Positions 1 to 4,664 of a stretch of 8,631 nucleotides of DNA are shown in pieces; the first letter of the stretch is position 1; each line of letters opens with the position of its first letter. Both the position numbers and the translations under genes were made by a program. The notes below the pieces were generated by a model. It was not told the origin of the DNA, did no database searches, and saw nothing but the letters and a program-made list of their open reading frames with translations. The stretch spans positions 1 through 8,631 of the forward strand of contig JBKJLF010000251.1 in assembly GCA_046597185.1 (NCBI GenBank), given 5' to 3'. Source of the stretch: CAMBDR01 sp046597185 (GTDB lineage Bacteria; Pseudomonadota; Gammaproteobacteria; Burkholderiales; Burkholderiaceae_D).

Positions 1-1350
1 CTGTTCACCAATCTGGCCATCCCCGACCAATGGGATTGGACGAGCCGCCACCCGGTGCTACGCATCGATTTCAGTGGTGACACGCTGGTCGGTGTCGAGG
101 AGCTAACCGCCTCGGTACATCAGCAACTGGAAGGTTACGAGCGCCAATTCAACTTGCCCGCGCGCTACCCGGATCACCGGGGCCGCCTGCGCGACCTGAT
201 CGGGCGCATCCACGAGACCAGCGGGCAAACCGTGGTGGTATTAATCGACGAATACGACAAACCCATCCTGGACAATATCGACCAACCCGAGATCGCCCAA
301 ACCATCCGCAGCAAGCTTAAAACCCTGTATGGCGTGCTCAAAGGTGTCGATCCACATTTGCGTTTTGTGATATTGACGGGCGTCACCAAATTTTCCAAGG
401 GGAGCCTGTTTTCCGGCTTGAACAACCTGAAGGACATCACGCTTGATCCTGCCTGGTCAGCCCTGTGTGGTTATACCGAACATGAACTGGAAACTGAATT
501 CGCACCCGAGCTGCCGGGGCTGGATCGGGCGCAAATCCGGCGTTGGTACAACGGCTACAACTGGCGCGGCGAAGCGGTGTACAACCCGTATGATTTATTG
601 CTCTTGTTCGATACGCGTGAATTTCAAACCTGGTGGTTTGAAACCGGTACGCCGACTTTTTTAACCAAACTGATGGCGCAAATCGGCTTTTTTACGCCCG
701 ATCTGGCACGCTTTAGCGTCGGTTCTGAGCTTATTTCCAGCTTCGATGTGGATCAAATCACGCCTGAAGCGTTGTTGTTTCAAACCGGTTATCTGACCAT
801 ACTGGAAGTACGGCAACTGCCATCGGGCCCATGGGTGTACACGCTGGGCTACCCGAATCTGGAAGTGGAAATCAGCCTGAACTGCCACTTGTTGGCCGCC
901 TACACGGGCGACATGCGCAAAAGCAACCAGCATCGGCTGCAACTGGAGCAACTGTTATCCAGCAACGACGTACCCGCCCTGAAGGCCTTGTTCCAGTCCT
1001 TTTTTGCTGGAATTCCCTACAACTGGTTCGTTAACAACCAAATCGCAGATTACGAAGGCTTTTACGCCAGCGTGTTCTACAGCTATTTCGCCGCGCTGGG
1101 GTTTGATATGGTGGTCGAAGACGCCACCAACCATGGCCGCATCGACATGGCAGTGAAACTGCCGGAGCGCATCTTTTTATTTGAATTCAAGGTGGTGGAA
1201 CTGCTGCCCGAAGGCCAGGCTTTGCAACAATTAAAAGACAAGGCCTATGCCGACAAATACCGCCGTAGCGGCTTACCCGTGGTGCTGGTTGGTGTGGAAT
1301 TTTCGCGCACCAAGCGCAATGTGGTGCGCTTTGAAACCGAAGCGGGTTGA
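1..1350 (+). CDS. AAA-ATPase-like / PD-(D/E)XK nuclease-fold protein (DUF1703 type), 5' partial
   Basis: The frame is open from base 1, so the start codon and the N-terminal Walker A region lie outside the window; the GTG at 55 is internal. The first visible residues (LFTNLAIPDQWDW, then HPVLRIDFSG) match the early part of AAA-ATPase_like (PF09820) proteins. Counting from the GTG at 55, a Walker B-like VVVLIDEYDKP lies near 60-70 and a sensor-like FVILTGVTKFSK near 104-115. The C-terminus carries a PDDEXK_9 (DUF1703, PF08011) nuclease fold: GRIDM gives Asp364 and FLFEFK gives Glu377 and Lys379, followed by QQLKDKAYADKY, the usual Q/Y helix. The PD-(D/E)XK core residues are therefore intact. 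Family members are common, often multicopy, accessory proteins in Bacteroidetes and Proteobacteria; their function is poorly established. A nucleic-acid-directed role is inference. The C-terminus looks natural (VEFSRTKRNVVRFETEAG). Confidence 0.9.
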   Translation: MFTNLAIPDQWDWTSRHPVLRIDFSGDTLVGVEELTASVHQQLEGYERQFNLPARYPDHRGRLRDLIGRIHETSGQTVVVLIDEYDKPILDNIDQPEIAQTIRSKLKTLYGVLKGVDPHLRFVILTGVTKFSKGSLFSGLNNLKDITLDPAWSALCGYTEHELETEFAPELPGLDRAQIRRWYNGYNWRGEAVYNPYDLLLLFDTREFQTWWFETGTPTFLTKLMAQIGFFTPDLARFSVGSELISSFDVDQITPEALLFQTGYLTILEVRQLPSGPWVYTLGYPNLEVEISLNCHLLAAYTGDMRKSNQHRLQLEQLLSSNDVPALKALFQSFFAGIPYNWFVNNQIADYEGFYASVFYSYFAALGFDMVVEDATNHGRIDMAVKLPERIFLFEFKVVELLPEGQALQQLKDKAYADKYRRSGLPVVLVGVEFSRTKRNVVRFETEAG

Positions 1351-1679
1351 GCGCCACCGCAATCAAAATGCTATTTCAAGGCAGTGTGCTCATGATTTCG
1401 GTGCGGCTTAGAAATCTCGCCACGCGCGAGATCGAAGGCCATGTCATATACGCTTTTCGTAATGTTTTTGGAAAAATCCAATACATGGACAGAACCGTCG
1501 GCAACAGGGTTAGCGCGGTGTACAAAAACATCAACGATATAGGCGCTTTCTCTAAGAGCGCCATCACCCTCCTCCAGGCAGCGATTTTGCATAACGTGTT
1601 TGTAAGGACGATTGGGCACGAGCTTAATCGCCTCGTCATACCGATTCTTGGGATGATTGCTTCGGAGAAAAAACAATGA
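1347..1679 (+). CDS. Probable truncated papain-like toxin C-terminal domain (orphan polymorphic-toxin tip)
   Basis: This short ORF lies just after, and 4 bp into, the nuclease-fold gene. The longest version uses TTG 1347; ATG 1368 and ATG 1392 (MISVRLRN) are equally plausible and none has a good Shine-Dalgarno. An in-frame stop at 1332-1334 blocks any longer frame. The segment GHVIYAFRN...KIQYMDRTVG, then AVYKNINDIG and ILHNVFVRTIGHELNRLVIPILG, resembles from memory the last part of papain-fold (Tox-PL-like) domains at the tips of Rhs and other polymorphic toxins. The His of GHV and the Asp of MDR would be two of the catalytic triad. No Cys is present anywhere in the ORF, so the nucleophile-bearing N-terminal part and the whole delivery protein are missing. 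The ORF may be an inactive remnant or a displaced orphan cassette. The ATGA overlap with the next gene fits a toxin-immunity order. The family call is inference, not a database match. Confidence 0.5.
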   Translation: MSATAIKMLFQGSVLMISVRLRNLATREIEGHVIYAFRNVFGKIQYMDRTVGNRVSAVYKNINDIGAFSKSAITLLQAAILHNVFVRTIGHELNRLVIPILGMIASEKKQ

Positions 1680-1984
1680 GGCCGCCCTATTGCGAGATTT
1701 GTGGTATGGCCTGTATCGATGACCTGCCACCAAATGAAGGCGGATGGATTCAATTTGCAGATTATGTCAGCAGCGAAGATCCTTGGCTTAGCGGCGCAAT
1801 AGGCTCGGTGTATTTCTGTGGAGCACATGTGGCTGCGGCCAGGAGCCTTAAATCAAGGCCAATGGAAGAGGCATTACTTGCATTGAAGGCGCAGTTCGGC
1901 AGTTTTCCGCCATACCCGAGAGGCCTTGGCCCAACCCTGTGGCAACGGTTGATCAAAAAATTGCGCGCATGGGTGTGCGCATGA
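1676..1984 (+). CDS. Small Cys-rich protein, candidate immunity protein
   Basis: This 102-aa hypothetical protein starts at ATG 1676, which overlaps the TGA of the preceding ORF (ATGA). GGAG at 1664-1667 is 8 bases upstream, a good ribosome binding site that decides the start. The N-terminus has YCEICGMAC (Cys6, Cys9, Cys13), and FCGAH (Cys48, His51) follows later. Together these could form a CxxC...CxxH zinc-ribbon-like site. The middle has GGWIQFADYV, and the tail is basic (LWQRLIKKLRAWVCA). I see no signal peptide or membrane segment, so it should be cytoplasmic. I do not recognise a named family with certainty. Its position directly downstream of, and translationally coupled to, a toxin-like C-terminus is the classic place for an immunity gene, and that is the only reason for the suggested role. 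The last codons and the stop fall in a 12-bp tandem repeat, so the natural C-terminus may have been altered. Confidence 0.6.
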   Translation: MRPPYCEICGMACIDDLPPNEGGWIQFADYVSSEDPWLSGAIGSVYFCGAHVAAARSLKSRPMEEALLALKAQFGSFPPYPRGLGPTLWQRLIKKLRAWVCA

Positions 1985-1994
1985 GTGTGTGCAT
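1965..1994. repeat. 12-bp tandem repeat (2.5 copies) at a gene junction
   Basis: The units gcgcatgggtgt (1965-1976) and gcgcatgagtgt (1977-1988), then the half unit gtgcat (1989-1994), are nearly identical. The repeat spans the last codons and stop of the Cys-rich gene and ends where recognisable COR-domain sequence begins (1997). This is seen directly; a role as a recombination scar is inference. Confidence 0.7.
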
Positions 1995-2255
1995 GATTAC
2001 CGCGCTTTATCGCGCGCACCTACCCCCTCTCCGAAGGCCAGGAGCCAAGCGAGGCCGACTTACCGCGCTGGGTCAGTGGCGTATTGCTGGCCAATGGCTC
2101 GGCGCGCGCTGGTGCGGGGCGATGGCGAAGAGCGGCAAATTGTGGTCACCGTTATCGGCGACGCCGCCGCCAAGCTGGAACTGCTGGGCGTAATCCAGGC
2201 CGATTTCGACACCATCCACAGCGATTTCAAGAACCTAAACCCGCGCGCCGAGATC

Positions 2256-2309
2256 GAAGTTGGCGAAGTTGGTGAAGTTGGTGAAGTTGGTGAAGTTGGT
2301 GAAGTTGGC
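2256..2309. repeat. 9-bp tandem repeat, six copies, encoding (EVG)6
   Basis: Six contiguous units of gaagttggt/gaagttggc occupy 2256-2309. The four inner units are identical and the first and last end in ggc. They encode Glu-Val-Gly six times in the linker between the COR remnant and the TIR domain. The period keeps the frame, so copy number can vary without breaking the ORF. Confidence 0.95.
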
Positions 2310-2927
2310 GGCGGCGCAGGCGCATGGATGCCGCTGACCCCCCTGAGTGCCGACGAGCGCCAAGGCGGCCAAACCTGGGTGCCGACCAGCAGCGGCTCAA
2401 TCCCGCTCGACTCATGCGCCACCCTCAACCGCTTGTCCAACCCCGCTGCAAGGGTGGAAGGCTGGCGGCCAAGCGTCTTTATCAGCTATAGCAGCCGCGA
2501 CGCCCGCGCCTTCACCGAACTGGAAATCCTGTTAAAGCCGCTGCAAAAAACCCATGGCCTGCTGCAAACCTGGAGCGACCGCTGCATCACCCCAGGGGCC
2601 GAGTGGGACAAGCAAATCCGCGCCGAACTGGAACGTGCCGATGTGGTCTTGATGTTGGTCAGCAGACATTTCTTGGCCACCGACTATATCACCGACATCG
2701 AAATCACCCGCGCCATGGAAAGGGCCGAGGCCGGGCAATGTCTGTTGGTATCGGTGATTTTGGAAAATTGCGGCTGGGAAAAAATGGCCTTTAGCAAATA
2801 CCAGGCCCTGCCGACCAAGGCCAAGCTAATTTTCGACTACAAACCACAACGCAAAGGCTGGGAACAAGTGCGCGAACGCTTGCATACGCTGCTAAAGGGC
2901 TTGTGCGATACGCCAAGGCCAGAGCGC

Positions 2928-2957
2928 CATACAAAAGGGCGACATACAAAGGAATGG
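2928..2957. repeat. 15-bp direct duplication at the 3' end of the TIR frame
   Basis: The two 15-bp blocks 2928-2942 and 2943-2957 share the exact start catacaaa and encode RHTKG followed by RHTKE. They lie beyond the TIR domain and abut the inserted element starting near 2954. The second block has diverged at its end, where it overlaps that element. Confidence 0.5.
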
Positions 2958-3032
2958 GGTCAGGTCTAACATTCCAACATTTCCACCCATACCTGCATTT
3001 TAGCCCGATCTTTTGCCCGATATCTGACCCAT
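2954..3032. mobile_element. Small element with imperfect inverted ends (REP/MITE-like), ~79 bp
   Basis: The left end reads atggggtcag (2954-2963). The right end, ctgacccat (3024-3032), reads atgggtcag on the other strand, the same word with one G fewer. The left-hand sequence (ggggtcaggtctaacattcc) resembles, from memory, repeats found in many proteobacterial genomes near REP-associated Y1 transposases (RAYT). gcccgat occurs twice inside (3003-3009 and 3015-3021). No transposase is present, so if this is mobile it would need help in trans. It supplies the TAA (2967-2969) that ends the TIR frame as ...EWGQV. It lies between the convergent TIR remnant and the TerF-like gene. The boundaries are approximate. 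Confidence 0.45.
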
Positions 3033-3040
3033 AATTACCA

Positions 3041-4456
3041 CTAAGGCAACATCTTCTGCTGTTGCGCCAGCTTGATCCAGGCCGGATATTCGGCCATCAG
3101 CAAATCATACAATTGCTCATCCGAATATTCATCCGGCGATCTGGTTGAAAAGTAATTGGCGTTATCAATCAATCGCCCATCAAGCTCATCGAGCTTGTCC
3201 AAAAACGGGAAATCAGAATCGGCCTGTGCCGCCAGATTTTTACTTTTTGATTTTTTACCTTTGCCTATGCCCATAAACTGCCAAAAGATCGGCTCGTAAC
3301 TGGCCCAACGCAATTGTTTTTCGGTTAGCGGCTTGTCGGAGGTGGTGCCGTCGGTAACAAACATCACATACACCGGCAGCTCAGCCTTCTCCACGGTTTT
3401 GCGCTCGCCGCCCTCGGCATCGGGGAAATAAAAGCGCCGTACCGCCTGCACCGCACGCCCGTAGCGGGTATCGCCCTCCAGATGGTGTTTGGCAATCGCC
3501 TCTTTCACATAAGTTTTGCAATTATCCAAATTCATGGGCGCGGGCTGATGCACGTTTTCACCAAACAAAAATACGTCAATTTCACCGTCATCATCAAACT
3601 TGCAAGCCAAGGCCAAAATCCGCTCGGCAAATTTTTGCACCAAACCATCGCGATACAGCGAATTCATCGAACCCGAAATATCCAACACCAAACACACCTT
3701 GGCACTATGTTGATCCAGCCCCACTTTGGCCAGCGAAACCCCGGCTTTTTTGACCAGGCTGACCAAATGCGGGGTTTCTTTTTCGATGCGTTTTTCCAGC
3801 GAAATGCGCTTTTTCAAATCCGGGCCACGGCGCGGCGCTTCTGCCACAGAAGCGACAGTCGGAGCCCCTTGCGCCACAGCGCCACCAAAATGCGTCACCA
3901 GGGCATCCAAACCACCATTAAAGCCTTGCGCCACACCCATAAAACGCCATTGCCCGCTTTTCAGATACACTTCTGCCAGCATCACCGCGCGCTCTTCTTT
4001 GAAGTCGCTCCCGCTAAAGGCAAAGCGGCCCAGCTCTTTGCTGCTTTCTTGCCCACTTGCTTGCCCACTTGCTTGCCCACTTGCTTGCCCACTACCGAGC
4101 ACACGCACATGGCCCGCGCCCAATTTCGATAAATTGCCCGCACCATCCACACTGGCGGTAAAGACCAAACGCTCAATACTGGCAGGCAAGCGGTTCAAAT
4201 CGAGCGCAAAACCAATCGCATCGCCGGCAAACTCGCACAAAGCCACACCACCACACGGCGTTTTCGGTTGATTAAAAAAACACATATAACGCTCGTCACT
4301 GAGCTTGCCGTTGGCATCCAAACCAAAACAGGCGAAATCCAGCGCCAAACCCTGGGCCGCAATCCCGATGCCAAGGATATTGTTAAAGTTGCCGAAGTTG
4401 CTATCACCAAACAGATTGGCAATCGGTAAGCGTTGGCCTTTGGTCAATGTCGTCAT
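3041..4456 (-). CDS. TerF-like protein: TerD domain fused to a vWA domain
   Basis: The protein has 471 aa from ATG 4456, chosen because GGAG (4465-4468 on the complement) lies 8 bases upstream and MTTLTKGQRL is a typical TerD N-terminus; a longer frame to 4543 adds 29 unlikely residues. Residues 1 to about 192 form a TerD domain (PF02342 type): ALDFACFGLDANGKL, AIGFALDLNRLPASIERLVF and a final KSGQWRFMGVAQGFNGGL. Residues of about 250-440 form a vWA domain as in the TerF C-terminus (PF10138 type), with an intact MIDAS: DISGS at 259-263, Thr330 in EGDTRYG, and Asp369 in FVTDGT. A (SGQA)n tract interrupts a TerD loop at 122-136. The protein has no signal peptide and is probably cytosolic. TerD proteins bind calcium and, with vWA partners, belong to tellurite/stress and phage-resistance associated modules. 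No other ter gene is visible in the window, so a specific role cannot be assigned. Confidence 0.9.
   Translation of the reverse strand: MTTLTKGQRLPIANLFGDSNFGNFNNILGIGIAAQGLALDFACFGLDANGKLSDERYMCFFNQPKTPCGGVALCEFAGDAIGFALDLNRLPASIERLVFTASVDGAGNLSKLGAGHVRVLGSGQASGQASGQASGQESSKELGRFAFSGSDFKEERAVMLAEVYLKSGQWRFMGVAQGFNGGLDALVTHFGGAVAQGAPTVASVAEAPRRGPDLKKRISLEKRIEKETPHLVSLVKKAGVSLAKVGLDQHSAKVCLVLDISGSMNSLYRDGLVQKFAERILALACKFDDDGEIDVFLFGENVHQPAPMNLDNCKTYVKEAIAKHHLEGDTRYGRAVQAVRRFYFPDAEGGERKTVEKAELPVYVMFVTDGTTSDKPLTEKQLRWASYEPIFWQFMGIGKGKKSKSKNLAAQADSDFPFLDKLDELDGRLIDNANYFSTRSPDEYSDEQLYDLLMAEYPAWIKLAQQQKMLP
4048..4093. repeat. 12-bp tandem repeat (~3.8 copies) encoding Ser-Gly-Gln-Ala units
   Basis: The unit cttgcccacttg is repeated head to tail from 4048 to about 4093 with perfect copies. 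On the coding (minus) strand it gives SGQASGQASGQASGQ in a loop of the TerD domain, between HVRVLG and the strand ELGRFAF. The period preserves the frame, and the sequence is flexible and hydrophilic. The near-identity of the units points to recent slippage expansion. Confidence 0.95.
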
Positions 4457-4488
4457 TTCGGATACTCCGATCAATATAATGTGGGGCG

Positions 4489-4497
4489 ATTTTAGCA
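4489..4497 (-). promoter_or_regulatory. Candidate extended -10 element for the TerF-like gene
   Basis: On the minus strand the sequence reads TGCTAAAAT, matching the extended -10 form TGnTAnnnT. It lies about 33 bases upstream of the ATG at 4456, which would give a short leader containing the GGAG site. I see no good -35 hexamer at the usual distance, so this is tentative. Confidence 0.25.
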
Positions 4498-4610
4498 TTG
4501 AATCCAAAAAACCGGATTCGCGACAACGATGATGGTAAAACAAGTCCGACTGAGCATAATCGCCACTGGCAAAATCTTTCCAAAAAAAAACGCGCCAAGC
4601 GTCAATAAAT

Positions 4611-4619
4611 TGCTACTAT
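4611..4619 (+). promoter_or_regulatory. Candidate extended -10 element for the sensor kinase gene
   Basis: tgctactat on the + strand fits TGnTAnnnT and lies about 45 bases before the first possible start at 4665. An A-run (4582-4590) lies upstream. No clear -35 is seen. The 208-bp divergent intergenic region 4457-4664 should hold promoters for both flanking genes and shows nothing else that I can support. Confidence 0.22.
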
Positions 4620-4664
4620 GTGGTGTAGACCTGTTCCAATAGTCTTCTCAACCCCAAGCTTATT

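Larger units (their letters stand above)
1989..2969 (+). pseudogene. Remnant of a Roco-type gene: end of COR domain plus intact TIR domain, frameshifted
   Basis: The open frame of 326 codons encodes a clear TIR domain at residues 162-303: SVFISYSSRDARAF, a BB-loop-like region with WSDRCITPGAEWDKQI, and SRHFLATDYITDIE, whose Glu238 sits where the NADase catalytic glutamate of TIR domains lies. Upstream, residues 40-90 (RALVRGDGEERQIVV...LLGVIQADFDTIHSDF) look like the end of a COR domain (C-terminal of Roc). The preceding COR strand is in another frame: from 1997 frame 2 reads LPRFIARTYPL... and LPRWVSGVLLANGSAR, then must cross to frame 3 near 2102-2110. Restoring one GC unit in the gcgcgcgc run would give NGSARALVRGDG without interruption. 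Frame 2 is closed by TGA at 1994. The LRR, the Roc GTPase and most of COR are therefore gone, and residues 1-39 of the open frame are probably not original. The COR-TIR linker contains six EVG repeats. The last 14 residues come from a 15-bp duplication and an inserted element. Bacterial TIR proteins act in NAD-linked immunity, but activity of this remnant is doubtful unless it starts internally. Confidence 0.75.

Noticed and set aside
1371..1828. Minus-strand ORFs of 120 and 150 aa across the toxin/immunity region
   Set aside because: The plus-strand frames have better start signals, an ATGA overlap and plausible motifs; the minus frames look like shadows.
1939..2193. Plus-strand ORF of 84 aa overlapping the immunity candidate and COR remnant
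   Set aside because: Its translation is basic and low in complexity, lies in the third frame relative to both neighbours and has no motif.
2060..2440. Minus-strand ORF with a Thr-Ser-Pro repeat
   Set aside because: The repeat is just the complement of the EVG minisatellite, and the plus strand carries the recognisable COR/TIR sequence.
2970..3040. Rho-independent terminator between the TIR remnant and the TerF-like gene
   Set aside because: The inverted ends are some 60 bases apart and not followed by a T-run; they fit a mobile-element boundary better than a terminator hairpin.
4048..4093. Possible CRISPR-like array
   Set aside because: The units are contiguous 12-bp tandem copies with no spacers and lie inside a coding frame; the same reasoning applies to 2256-2309 and 8119-8151.
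3482..4271. Long antisense ORFs (181 and 216 aa) opposite the TerF-like gene
   Set aside because: They mirror a clearly coding gene with intact domains on the other strand, show no recognisable motif and have no supporting ribosome site.
3041..4543. Longer TerF-like reading frame starting at 4543
   Set aside because: The extra 29 residues do not look like TerD, while the ATG at 4456 has GGAG at a good distance.
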